Origin: Vanrija pseudolonga
Taxonomy: Eukaryota; Basidiomycota; Tremellomycetes; Trichosporonales; Trichosporonaceae
Direction: 5' to 3'
DNA length: 64,000 nt
NCBI RefSeq assembly: GCF_020906515.1
Contig: NC_085851.1
Coordinates: 620,001 to 684,000 of the forward strand
This document shows, piece by piece, positions 46,222 to 56,000 of this stretch. The notes beneath the pieces were generated by a model that was not told where the DNA came from, did no database searches, and worked only from the letters and a program-made list of their open reading frames with translations. The position numbers were made by a program, and so were the translations under genes. Each line of letters opens with the position of its first letter. Position 1 is the first letter of the stretch.

Positions 46222-48153
46222 CTACTGTAGTTGTGCGCGCGACTCATCTCTGTGCTCACGCATCCACCTGGCCTGTTCCAAGCGCTCCGCCAGAACCCTT
46301 CCTCTTGCGGTTCGGCGCTCTTCCAACAGCTCCTCCGAGGTGCGGTGGGACATCTCCGGCCCAACATCTACCCATTCAGAATCAACATCGGAGCCGTGTT
46401 CGGTCCACGCACTCTGCTGCGGGGGAACGTTGGCGGTCGAGAGGACGGGGGTCAGGGGGTCGACGATGCAGATCGTGACTGTCTTGCGTGAGCCTGGGCG
46501 TGTCTTGTCCACGAGCTCGAACGGCTCTTCGCGGTGCCCAAAGACATTGGGGAATGCGACGACACGCCCGCACCGCACTGGCACCGAGCCGAGGGATATC
46601 CAGGAGGCAGGCTCGTACCATTTTGGCTCTCCAATCCCGTGCAGGAATGTGGTATTGCCCGCGTCCATCTTGGGGTCATACACGGCTGGTGCTTCGAACG
46701 ACATCCGGCTCTCAGTCACATTGTCGCTTTCGTAGCAGTAGACGCCGACGGCACTGACCCGCTCATTCACGAGGCCTTCGACGTTGAACTGGCTCCCTGG
46801 GAACTGCGGCTTATCGGGCGTGAGGAGGACGCTGCTCACCGAGACGATGATCTGGAGCCTGTTGCCGAGGACTGACACCGGTGAGGATGGAACCGCTCGC
46901 TGGGCGGACAGGAACTGTTGCTTGTCGTAGCTCGATCCCAGGGGCTCCGGTGGGATGAGGGGGTGGGTTCGCTCAAACCACTTCTCGGCGTCCTGCGCTG
47001 AAGCGTTCTTCGGACCCACAGTGCAGTAGTTGCTCGGCTTGCAGCCTAGCTCGGACAACAGGTCCCTCCTCCACGCTGCAGAGCAGATGGTGTTCGCCCT
47101 ACATCGCGAGAGGTCGGCCTGGAACCTCCGGGGGTTAGGCTCGTCTCGGGTCCACGGTTTCCTTTGGAAGCTGTCATATGCGGCGGCGAGGAGGGGGAGC
47201 GTGGCGTTGAGTAGCCCCTCCATCGTGCGATAAGCGTCGCTGTGCGCAGGGTGGATGTTGTTGATGTAGCTTGTGATGTGCGCCTTGCCCTCGGAGTCGA
47301 GTTCTACCTCGGCAGGAAGGAGCTGAAAGCGGCGTGACATCGCGAAATGGGGGATCAATTCGATATCTGGAAGCGTGTTGGGATCGCCCACGGGCTCGCC
47401 GTCGCCGATGGAGTCGAGGCACTCCTGGAGGGTGATGACCCGATCGCGGACAATGGGCGTGCGGCCGTACTCGAAGGCGTACATCGACGGCGCGACGACC
47501 AGGAGGTTGGTCTCATTCTGGTCAGGCTGCCACGTCTTGACGCTGTCTTCTGCGGTCAAGGCCTCTTGCTCTAGCGGTGCCAGAGAGTCGGCAACGTCGA
47601 CTCGTAGGCCTTCAGCAAGATCCTGCTTGAAGACGGCGACCTCGGCGTCGTAGATCCTCGTGATGCCGCCCGCCGCCGCGGACTCTTGGGCCTTTTGCTG
47701 CAGCTCCCAGATGCACCAGTCAAACATGGCGTCTGAGAAACCAGTGACGCTGGCGGTGGGCCGAACCTCGCCGCTGAGATCGCTCATATCGCTCCGCACT
47801 GCGAGGAGGACTCGATCCCGCCTGAAAATGTCGATGTCTTGGCTGTTGAAGACCTTGGTCTCCCACCCCGGCTCGTCGGTGACCGTGTTGATGAACTGCA
47901 TCATCACCCGCTCCCACAGCGTTGCGGGCGGGTCCATGTCCCATTCATCCAGCAAGACGCACGGGAAGCGGCCGGCTGACTCAAACCTGTCCATGTATGC
48001 GTCGATGCGACGGTCGAGCAGCGGACGGCCGGTGAAGACGTGCCGCGTCTTGACTGCCGTCATAGGGAGCACGACCTCGGACGCGGTGGCACGCGAGACG
48101 CCAACAGCACCAGTAGCGCTAGCCATTGCTACGATAGAGGAGTAGTCGTCCAT
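46222..48153 (-). CDS. DUF4246 protein, copy 1 (His of the HxE pair replaced by Asn)
   Basis: This is an intronless 643-residue fungal DUF4246 protein. The family looks like a 2-oxoglutarate/Fe(II)-dioxygenase-type fold, which is my inference from its HxE...H pattern. It has LDEWDMDPPATLWERVMMQF, FSDAMFDWCIWELQQKAQE, AHITSYINNIHP and LQIIVSVSSVLLTPDKPQF. The core motif reads FNVEGLVNERV with Asn at residue 457 instead of His. The late motif is VAFPNVFGHREEPFELVD, then TRPGSRKTVTICIVDP and STANVPPQQ. The start MDDYSSIVAM at 48153 was chosen because an earlier ATG (48288) would overlap the next gene. A near-palindrome lies 55 bp upstream. Confidence 0.88.
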   Translation of the reverse strand: MDDYSSIVAMASATGAVGVSRATASEVVLPMTAVKTRHVFTGRPLLDRRIDAYMDRFESAGRFPCVLLDEWDMDPPATLWERVMMQFINTVTDEPGWETKVFNSQDIDIFRRDRVLLAVRSDMSDLSGEVRPTASVTGFSDAMFDWCIWELQQKAQESAAAGGITRIYDAEVAVFKQDLAEGLRVDVADSLAPLEQEALTAEDSVKTWQPDQNETNLLVVAPSMYAFEYGRTPIVRDRVITLQECLDSIGDGEPVGDPNTLPDIELIPHFAMSRRFQLLPAEVELDSEGKAHITSYINNIHPAHSDAYRTMEGLLNATLPLLAAAYDSFQRKPWTRDEPNPRRFQADLSRCRANTICSAAWRRDLLSELGCKPSNYCTVGPKNASAQDAEKWFERTHPLIPPEPLGSSYDKQQFLSAQRAVPSSPVSVLGNRLQIIVSVSSVLLTPDKPQFPGSQFNVEGLVNERVSAVGVYCYESDNVTESRMSFEAPAVYDPKMDAGNTTFLHGIGEPKWYEPASWISLGSVPVRCGRVVAFPNVFGHREEPFELVDKTRPGSRKTVTICIVDPLTPVLSTANVPPQQSAWTEHGSDVDSEWVDVGPEMSHRTSEELLEERRTARGRVLAERLEQARWMREHRDESRAQLQ

Positions 48154-48207
48154 GTCAGCCCCGCATTGTGGAGTAGTGTACAACAACTTAAGTAGTTTGT
48201 GGTCTCT

Positions 48208-48220
48208 GTCACAATGTGAC
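48208..48220. promoter_or_regulatory. Near-palindrome GTCACAATGTGAC upstream of DUF4246 copy 1
   Basis: This is an inverted repeat GTCACA-A-TGTGAC, 55 bp before the copy 1 start. The identical 13-mer occurs upstream of copy 2 at 50228-50240. It is a candidate site for a dimeric regulator (inference). Confidence 0.45.
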
Positions 48221-48233
48221 AGCGAGAACGAAC

Positions 48234-50060
48234 TCAGGCACGGCAAGACAGACATTGCATATGCTGAACTGCTCGACGTGGTGACCACTCCTGTGCCAAG
48301 CGTGCGCCAGATACTGTCGCAGCCGACACGCTCCTCTCATGCAGCAGCTCCTCGCTTGTGAAATGCGCCATTCCGGGTCCCACGAGTCCAGGTGCCTCGT
48401 GGGCGTCGCTCGCCGCCCACAGCCGCTGCTGTGGTGGGACGTTCACCGTTGAGAGGATAGGAGTGTGCGGATCGACGAGGCATACGGTTATGGTCTTGCG
48501 GAAGCCAGGACGCGTACTGTCGGCTAGCTCGAGCGGCTCGTCTCGGTGCGCCAGCACATTCGGGAAGACGACAAGACCGCCGGGGCGGAGCATTGTGGAG
48601 CCCAGCGTTACCCATACCAGTGGAACATAGTCTCTGGACTGAGATATCCCGTACAGGTACTGCACGTTGCCCGGGTCTCTGCGGTGATCCACAGGTGCGG
48701 CTGGCGCCGCAAACGACAAGCGGCTTTCCGTGACATTGTCGCTGTCGTAGCAATACACCGCTACTCCACTAACACGCTCGTTTATCAGGCCTTGCACGTG
48801 AAACTCGGTCCCTGGGAACCTTGGCTTTTGGGGAGTGAGAACGACATTCTTGACGGAGACGATGATCTGTAGCTTCTTGCCTAGGACTGACACCGAGTCT
48901 GGCAGGGGGCGCCATGAGTCCAGGAACCGTTGTCGATCCTCGGCTGACGGTAACGGTTGTGGCTGAACCAAAGGGTGGGTGCGCACGAACCACTCCTCTG
49001 CCGCCTGCTGGGAGCTGATGGGATCATGGTCGGGATGCTTGTAGTAGTTGCTCGGCTTGCACCCCCGCTCATCCACAGGCTCGTGCTGCCAGCCCTCCTC
49101 GCAAACCCCCGGCACCGTGCAGCGCGAGAGGTCTGCCTGAAACCGCCCAGGCTGCGCGCCAGGCTCGTACGACTTGGGCTGGACGCTATCATCCGCCGCA
49201 GCGAAGAGAGGAAGCGCTGTGTCGAGCAGCGTCTCGATTGCGCGGTACGTCGCGACGTGTACAACGGGGTGGACGTCGTTAATGTAGCTCGTGATGTGTG
49301 ACTTGCCCTCGGCGTCGAGCTCAACGTCGGCCGGCAACAGCTGATAGCGACACGATATCCCGGCCTGTGCCCTCGCCTCGACTCGAGGAAGCGCCCGAGG
49401 ATGGCCAGTGGGCTCGCCGCTCCCCATCGAGCTGAGGCACTCGTCCAGAGTGATCTCGCGGTCCCGGACTATCGGTGTCCGGCCGTACTCGAATGCGTAC
49501 ATCGCCGGCTGGACAACCATGAGGCTTGTTTCATCCCGGCCAGTTTCCCAGGCCTTGATGCCCCCTGGAGCGGCCAGGGCCTCTTGCTCCAGAGGTGCAA
49601 GGGCGTCGGAAACGAGTACTCTAAGAGCCGTAGATGGGTCTCTCTTGAACACAGCGGCTGCGTGCGTGTCGTAGATGATCAAGGTGTCATCACACCGTTG
49701 CTGGAGCCCTCTCGCCTTGCACTGCAGTTCCCAGATACACCAGTTGAACATCTCGTCGGAGAACCCAACCGCTTGGGCCGTGGTCTGCTGTCCTTGATCA
49801 CTTCCCCTAGGGTTGCCGTGCTCCGCTAGACCATATCGATCCTTGCTGAATGCCCCGATTTCTCCCCCATCAAAGACCCGCTTCTCCCAGCCTCGTGTTT
49901 CGGTGACCGTGCTCATGAACCGGAGCATCACCCTCTCCCGCAGGGTCGTAGGTGGATCCATCGACCAGCGGTCAAGGATACTCATGGGAAAGCCTGTGTG
50001 GTCCATGTATCTGTCTATACCCGAGTCGAGAAGGGGCCGATGGGAGGCCGCGGTTGGCAT
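48234..50060 (-). CDS. DUF4246 protein, copy 2 (Glu of the HxE pair replaced by Gln)
   Basis: This is an intronless 608-residue protein starting MPTAASHRPLLDSGIDRYMD. It has LDRWSMDPPTTLRERVMLRF, FSDEMFNWCIWELQCKARG, SHITSYINDVHPVVHVA, and LQIIVSVKNVVLTPQKPRF. The core motif is FHVQGLINERV: His 421 is kept but residue 423 is Gln instead of the family Glu. The late motif is VVFPNVLAHRDEPLELAD, then TRPGFRKTITVCLVDP and STVNVPPQQ. It is closest in wording to copy 1 (VYCYDSDNVTESRLSF). Its stop lies only 80 bp from the copy 1 start, so these are a tight tandem pair. Confidence 0.88.
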   Translation of the reverse strand: MPTAASHRPLLDSGIDRYMDHTGFPMSILDRWSMDPPTTLRERVMLRFMSTVTETRGWEKRVFDGGEIGAFSKDRYGLAEHGNPRGSDQGQQTTAQAVGFSDEMFNWCIWELQCKARGLQQRCDDTLIIYDTHAAAVFKRDPSTALRVLVSDALAPLEQEALAAPGGIKAWETGRDETSLMVVQPAMYAFEYGRTPIVRDREITLDECLSSMGSGEPTGHPRALPRVEARAQAGISCRYQLLPADVELDAEGKSHITSYINDVHPVVHVATYRAIETLLDTALPLFAAADDSVQPKSYEPGAQPGRFQADLSRCTVPGVCEEGWQHEPVDERGCKPSNYYKHPDHDPISSQQAAEEWFVRTHPLVQPQPLPSAEDRQRFLDSWRPLPDSVSVLGKKLQIIVSVKNVVLTPQKPRFPGTEFHVQGLINERVSGVAVYCYDSDNVTESRLSFAAPAAPVDHRRDPGNVQYLYGISQSRDYVPLVWVTLGSTMLRPGGLVVFPNVLAHRDEPLELADSTRPGFRKTITVCLVDPHTPILSTVNVPPQQRLWAASDAHEAPGLVGPGMAHFTSEELLHERSVSAATVSGARLAQEWSPRRAVQHMQCLSCRA

Positions 50061-50227
50061 TCTGAAATTCCACCAGTCGGACCTGGGAGGTCGATACGTC
50101 GTGAGTAGTGGCGCTGGTCCCGCAGAGGTAGGGTAGCGGTGTAGATGTATTTCTCATATATGGTATGTAAGTGAGGTGTCAAGAAACACGACTGCGTCCA
50201 GTTGATCTGTGTCGGTCGTTGGTCGAC

Positions 50228-50240
50228 GTCACAATGTGAC
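50228..50240. promoter_or_regulatory. Near-palindrome GTCACAATGTGAC upstream of DUF4246 copy 2
   Basis: Identical to the site at 48208-48220, here 168 bp before the copy 2 start. The flanks on the right also match (CAACGAG vs CAGCGAG). Confidence 0.45.
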
Positions 50241-50391
50241 AACGAGGTCGAAGGACGGGATCAGGCACCGGAAAGCCGACACTCGCCAAGCGGTTCTGGT
50301 GGGCGGGGCTTTGTGTCTCTCGGTCTCAACCCGACACATGAGCGCCGTCCTCCATGACGCATGACGATAGCAAACACGCCGGCGATCGGTG

Positions 50392-50397
50392 TATATA
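50392..50397 (+). promoter_or_regulatory. TATATA box before the small ORF
   Basis: The sequence GTATATAGCA lies 65 bp before the ATG at 50462, good spacing for a fungal TATA box. Confidence 0.35.
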
Positions 50398-50461
50398 GCA
50401 GCACGGACGGGGGATGCAGATCGCCCAACGCCCCCCGTCCCCGCCACTCAGAACATACACG

Positions 50462-50530
50462 ATGTTGACTATGTCCTACCCCGACGACAAGAACGACAAC
50501 CGCAACTACTACCAGGGCTCGTCGGCGTAG
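50462..50530 (+). CDS. Very short ORF (22 aa), possible small-peptide gene or remnant
   Basis: The ORF encodes MLTMSYPDDKNDNRNYYQGS then SA and a stop; it is polar, with Asp, Asn and Tyr clustered. A TATA box and a CA-rich leader precede it, and codon use looks protein-like. It sits between DUF4246 copies 2 and 3, convergent with copy 3. No family is recognised. It could be a remnant of a longer gene or a first exon whose partner I could not find. Confidence 0.3.
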   Translation: MLTMSYPDDKNDNRNYYQGSSA

Positions 50531-50588
50531 TGATGATATGGACATATGCTCAAATGCTCTGATGGGCTTTATTGACACGAATACAGTT

Positions 50589-52529
50589 CTAGTCGCTTAG
50601 GCCATTGCCGAAGTTCTTAATACCCACTTTCTCCCTCTCCTCTAGGAGCTCGTCGCTCCGCTCCTTTGCGGTCTCAGACCCGATGATGGCCCCACTGAGC
50701 ATCTCGGGCGAGTTCGGCTCCCGTTGTTCTCTCGTAGCCCAGGTGCTCTGTTGAGGTGGGACGTTGGAGGTCGAGATAATCGGAGTGCCGGGGTCTACAA
50801 GGAAGATGGCGATCATCTTGCGGTAGCCCGGACGCGTCTTGTCCACGAGCTCGAATGGCTCGACGCGATGCGCATAAACGTTCGGGAACACAACGAGGCG
50901 CCCAGGTCGCGTCTCAATCGATCCCAGCGGCATCCACTCCAGACTGCTGCAGCGTCTGCTTTCGGCGACGTCGTAGAGCTCCTTGGCCAAAGGGCGGTCC
51001 CTGTAAAAGGGGGGTCCCTCGCGACCTCCGTGGAGGATCTTCCAGCCACTCCCAGCTGCTTCAAATCCGAGCCGACTCTCAGTAATGTTGTCGCTGTCGT
51101 AGTAATAGATGGCTGAGGCGCATATCCGCTCATTGAGCAGGCCTTCGACATGGAATTGCCCTGTTGCATACACGGGCTTGTCGGGGGTGAGGAGTATGCT
51201 GCCAACGGAAACGATGATCTGGAGATCCGAGCCCTCCCAGGGCAATCTTGTGGGGAAAGGCCGCCTGGTAGAGGAAAACGCGTCGAGATGTTCTGGGCTC
51301 GACAGAGGCTCAGGTTGAACAAACGGGTGTGTCCTCGCAAACCAGTCTTTCTGCTCTTGGTGTGTTGCGTCCTCCTTCTCTATCAGGTAATTTGCTGCCT
51401 TACAGCCGCCGGACATTGGATCATGGGTCGTGTATGCCTTGTCGCTGCCGCACAACGATGGGGTGGTGCACCTCCAGAAATCGGTCGGGAATCGTGATCC
51501 GACTAGGCGGTCCTTGGTCTTGACGCTGTCGTAGGCGGCTGCGAAGAGTGGTAGTGCCTTGTCCAGTAGCTTCTCAACCATTCGGTATACGCCTGCATGG
51601 CGGACCGGGTGGATGTTGTTCAGGTAGCCGATGATGTGGGACTTGCCCTCAGCGTCGAGCGTGACGTCGGTTGGCAGCCATTGGAATCGAGTGGACAAGG
51701 CACCGCGTGTTGCCAAAAAACTGATTCGCCCTCTCCTTTCCTTCGCAATAACTTGCCCGCTCCCAATCGATTCGAGGCAATCATGGACGGTAATGATGCG
51801 GTCCTGGAGGACATGGGTCTGCTCAAAGTCCACTGCATAGAGGGACGGCTGGACAATCTTGAGGTTTGTGTCGTTATGGCCGGGCTGCCATCGATTACCC
51901 TTGTCTTCCAAGGCTTCAGCCTCAAGACGTACAAGCGCTTCCGCGACCGAGAGACGGAAGTCCTCCGGAAGATCCAGCTTGAAGGCAGCGGCACTCGTTT
52001 CGAATAGTGCGACAATCCCGTTGTTTTCTTGAGACGCCTTGGCCCTCATTCCCAGCTCCCAGATGCACCAGTTGAACATGATGTCTGAGAAGCCGACAGT
52101 GTTCGCCAAGCTCTCAGCGCCTTCGAAGGCAGACCTGAGATCATCGACGGGGGCCCTGAGATCGAAACTGCGTCGTGCGGCCAGAAGGTAGCGGTACTGG
52201 CTGTACCGCCCGACCTCCTCGTCATCGAACACGGCTTTCTCCCAGTCGGGCTGATCCGTCACATTGGCCATGAACTGGAGCATTGCCCGCTCTCGGAGCG
52301 TGGGGGGCGGTTCCATTTGCCAACCTGCAACGACGCTCATCGGAAACAAGGAGCGGCGAATGCGCCCGTCGGTGTACGCCGTGAGAGGGTAGTTGAGCCC
52401 AGGTCGCCCACGAGGAGATGGAGGCCCACCGGCGTGCTCGGCGGTAGCGATTGCAAACGGGTGTGGCTTGTCCCAGGTGCCGACTGGGGCATAATCGTAA
52501 TACGCGGTGGCGGGAGGTTGTGGACTCAT
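50589..52529 (-). CDS. DUF4246 protein, copy 3 (intact HxE pair)
   Basis: This is an intronless 646-residue protein starting MSPQPPATAYYDYAPVGTWD. It has GWQMEPPPTLRERAMLQFMA, FSDIMFNWCIWELGMRAKA, SHIIGYLNNIHPVRHAG and LQIIVSVGSILLTPDKPVY. The core motif is FHVEGLLNERICASAIYYYD with His 460 and Glu 462. The late motif is VVFPNVYAHRVEPFELVD, then TRPGYRKMIAIFLVDP and STSNVPPQQ. The conserved residues suggest a working enzyme, if the dioxygenase-like reading is right. It is more like copy 4 than copies 1 and 2 at the motifs. The 13-bp palindrome is not seen upstream. Confidence 0.9.
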   Translation of the reverse strand: MSPQPPATAYYDYAPVGTWDKPHPFAIATAEHAGGPPSPRGRPGLNYPLTAYTDGRIRRSLFPMSVVAGWQMEPPPTLRERAMLQFMANVTDQPDWEKAVFDDEEVGRYSQYRYLLAARRSFDLRAPVDDLRSAFEGAESLANTVGFSDIMFNWCIWELGMRAKASQENNGIVALFETSAAAFKLDLPEDFRLSVAEALVRLEAEALEDKGNRWQPGHNDTNLKIVQPSLYAVDFEQTHVLQDRIITVHDCLESIGSGQVIAKERRGRISFLATRGALSTRFQWLPTDVTLDAEGKSHIIGYLNNIHPVRHAGVYRMVEKLLDKALPLFAAAYDSVKTKDRLVGSRFPTDFWRCTTPSLCGSDKAYTTHDPMSGGCKAANYLIEKEDATHQEQKDWFARTHPFVQPEPLSSPEHLDAFSSTRRPFPTRLPWEGSDLQIIVSVGSILLTPDKPVYATGQFHVEGLLNERICASAIYYYDSDNITESRLGFEAAGSGWKILHGGREGPPFYRDRPLAKELYDVAESRRCSSLEWMPLGSIETRPGRLVVFPNVYAHRVEPFELVDKTRPGYRKMIAIFLVDPGTPIISTSNVPPQQSTWATREQREPNSPEMLSGAIIGSETAKERSDELLEEREKVGIKNFGNGLSD

Positions 52530-53013
52530 GGTGCTGTGGCTCTGTGAGAGTATGAGGGGATTGAAGATGCCAAAGTTGCAGCAACGCGTCACTGATGCTT
52601 TATGGGTGCTGTGCGTCGCGACCCCCGGGTCCGGGGGCCAGTTTGTGGTTGTCAAGGTGGTGAGTAGTTGGCGTGACCACCCAGGCACCGGGCTAGGGTG
52701 CCAAGTCGAGGTGGATCCAGATCGCGCCGATGGAGCGGATGAGTTTCAGACGTTCTAGGGGCGTGCGTCCAGCAAGGAAAGGCCCCCAGAACGGATGCCT
52801 GCACGGTCGCGAAGCCGCTGTGCGCGCCGTCTGAAGAGGTGAAGTGGTACATATGTACTAAGGGGCGAAGGGCCACCCCTGTTCACGTGAGCCGAAGCCA
52901 AATCCGTCTGGAGAGAACGAAATACACTGGGAAACGAGGTATCCACCAGGCTTCAAAAAGTCGCATTGGGCGCTATCAAACTAAATACAGCGCAAGGTGA
53001 TGCAATCATGCAA
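52530..53013. other. Intergenic region
   Basis: These 484 bp hold the copy 3 promoter side and the 3' flank of the secreted protease-like gene. Nothing else is seen. Confidence 0.35.
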
Positions 53014-56000
53014 TTACAACGCAGCCATGTGGCGACGTCGACGCGGAGGGCAGCGGCCCTTGGCTTGGTCTGTGGACACGGGGGCGCGCGTGACTGTAGG
53101 TGCACCGTGCTCTCCTGAGGAAATCGACCTGTTACCAGTGAAGGAAGTGGGACTGGCCAAAGAAGTAGTAGTGGTATCGGGTGCGTCGGTGAAGGCACTA
53201 CTGGTGATGTTGGGCCGGGCGGCGATGTTAAGCATCAGAGCTTCCGCCGGCGGGGTGGGTAAGGTGGACATGGAACTGTTGGTGGAGGCTGCGGATGGAC
53301 TGTCTGAGTTCCACGCCGAGGTGAAGGACGTGAATGAGTCGGTGGACTGGGACCATTGCGTTGTAGTCTCCAGCCATGATTCAACACTCGTGGAAGTGGG
53401 TTCGGAGTCCCACTCGGCGAAGCCACTGCTTATCGAATCATCGGTATCGACTGCAGCTCTTGTAGTAGTTGGGTTAGCTGCTTGCTTGGATTCCATAACA
53501 CCGGTGGGGGTATCGCTCGAAATCGATTTCGTCAAGGTTGGCTCTGCGTTCTGGTCCCAAGATTCGGACGTGGTAAATTGGCTGGCTGAAATGAAGGCGT
53601 CGTCGGTGATCGAAGAGGGCTGCCAGAAGACGGAGCTCGTTGTGGTCCGTGCCTGCTCAGCCCAATCGTTACTTGTAGACTGTGGATCAATCGTATTGTT
53701 GCGAGTTGTTGTTGTCGGGAAAGCTTGCTGGGTGCCGCTGGGAGACGGAGCTGAGTCTTCAGCCTCAGTTACAGTGGGCAGGGCCGACCAAATTGACTTC
53801 GATTCCGATTCCGGGGTGCCGTCTATCTCGTTGAAGGGTGCGTTGCTTCCTGACGACTGCCCTCCAGTGGCGTCGACACCAGTAGATTGAGTGCTACCCT
53901 CTGCACCTGGGTCACTGAACTCAGTCACCGAACTTGCGATTGTTGATGAGACTGCATTGGCAGTTGTGGATGTCGATGCCGTTGGAAGCCTGGGCTGCGA
54001 CGAGACGGTCTGATTCGCAGTAAAAGCTGTCTCTTGGGTAGTATGATCGACTGAACTCGACGACCAGAGTCCACTGGAAGCTGTACCCTCATCGCCTGCG
54101 GAGACACTAGTAGGCATTGCAGTCGCACTTGGTCGAGGGCTTCCTTCTGCGAAGGTGGGCTCTGGTTGACCTGAAGTTGTTCCGGCACTCTCCCCAGATC
54201 CACCATTCGTCACGATAGGAGGTGGTAGGATATGCCCGCCTGACGCCGACAGTGGTTGCTTCCCACCGGGATTGCTCGTTGGTTCCACACTACTGGTCTC
54301 CGTGATGGCGGGTGGTACAACCGAATCAGTCGTAGGGGTGGTTGAGATGACTGCAGCACCCGTTTCAGATTCGACCGTCGTGTCGTTCCCGCTCAGGATA
54401 GATGTCTCGCTTGTCGGCGGTGACTGGACGGTTGTGTTGACGGAAAATGACGTTGTCTCACTAAGTGGCACTCCTGTGGAAGCGGTGCTGAGAATGGGGG
54501 CCGTCTGACTGGACGTCCCAGTGATGGAGGTACCTGTTGCAGAGGCAGTTGGGTTTTCCTCCGAGGTTGTGGAGCTCAATGCGGAGGACGCCGGTCCAGG
54601 GGTAGGCGCGGCACTGCCATCTTCCGCACTCGTGGCAGCACTCTCCCGGCTCGTCGTCTGGGGCGTGGAATCAGGCCCACCGCCAAGCGTGATGACGTCG
54701 TTGCCAGTTGGTGTTGGTCCGGCGTAGGTGAAGTCAAACCCTTTGGGCTCTCTGTACTTCTCCCCTGCGATGAAGACAATGACACCGACGCAGAGGAGAG
54801 GGTTGCTGATGCAGGCGCCCACTGGAACCAGGACCGCCCCGCTTGGTCCAACCACTGGAAAGCAGCCGTCTGTTGGAAGACACAGCCCGGGGAAACACGT
54901 TGGGGGGGTGCATTCGCTTCCATCTGGTCGTGATGTTGGGATCTGTGATGTTGTAGGGGCGCTTGTTGGCGAGGCAGTGGACGATTGAGTCGAAGATGAA
55001 GAGGATTGCTCCTGGTAAGGAGAGGGGTCATGTTCTTGAACAATCTGGGCGATGACGGCTCGCAGGAACTGAATGGTGACCTTGACACCTTGTTCACTTC
55101 CAACACGATGAGGGTTGTGTACATACACGCTCGAACGGAGGTCAGCCTCTCTCTCCTGAGTGCACTAAGGGCCTTACGTGGGGTCCATAGGATTGCTGTT
55201 CGGGTCACTAGTGACCCAGTACTCGTGTTCCGGATAACCCAGGCCCGTCGGCAAGTAGGTGTCAAGAGTGTCTTGATCAATGTCTTCCGACGTGCCGATG
55301 GTGGTGAAGAGCTCGCCGTTCCCGATTCCAGCCCTTTTCAGCATATGACTGAATTTGTCGACGTGGTCTGCTGGAGGTAGTAGGAAAGACGCCAATTGCC
55401 AGTCATTCGCTTCTACATCAGGATTAAGAAAGAACATCCGGAAGATCTAGACGTGAGGATATGTCAGTGCTGGTGTCATAACAGTAGCTATGGCGACCTA
55501 CCCAATAAGGAGAGCTTCCTTCGTCCACAATGTTTACAGGGTCGATTGCGCGGTTGACGCCGTTCATAAACGCACCTACCCACCTGCGACAGGTGTTAGC
55601 ATTAACACAGTTGTGATTGGGGTGCACTCACCAGCCTGACCCCTCCGTCGCCTCGTATTGGCCCTCTACCTCATGGTAAGAAACACGGTATGTTAAGCGG
55701 TTGTTGGGATCGCCCTGAGGATACTGCTCGGACCAGCGGGGATGATCGTAGCCGACCAATGATGGGTATGCGCCATCAATTGTGTCGAGAAAATCCCTGA
55801 TCATTCTGACTCCTCTGGCAGAAGCGGCGAACATCTGAACCGTGGACACCATCCAGCAGTTCTTCGAATGAATCTGGATTGGATCTTGAGGTAGAGGTCC
55901 TCCATTAATCCCATCCCGCCAGAACGGAATAGGGCTGTGGTCGCTAGCCGTAGGGGAGGGGAATGCAGTTGAACTCGCACTGGCGACATCGGTTGTTGGA

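Larger units (their letters stand above)
50061..50461. other. Intergenic region upstream of DUF4246 copy 2
   Basis: These 401 bp carry the 13-bp near-palindrome (50228-50240) and, on the plus side, a TATATA at 50392-50397 that faces the small ORF at 50462. Confidence 0.4.

Noticed and set aside
46711-46735. Copy of the CACATTGT-like motif inside DUF4246 copy 1
   Set aside because: It encodes the conserved DNVTE residues; the match to the upstream palindrome is coincidental.
52997-53890. 297-codon plus-strand ORF
   Set aside because: Antisense to the Ser/Thr-rich tail of protease copy A, whose low-complexity codons leave the other strand open.
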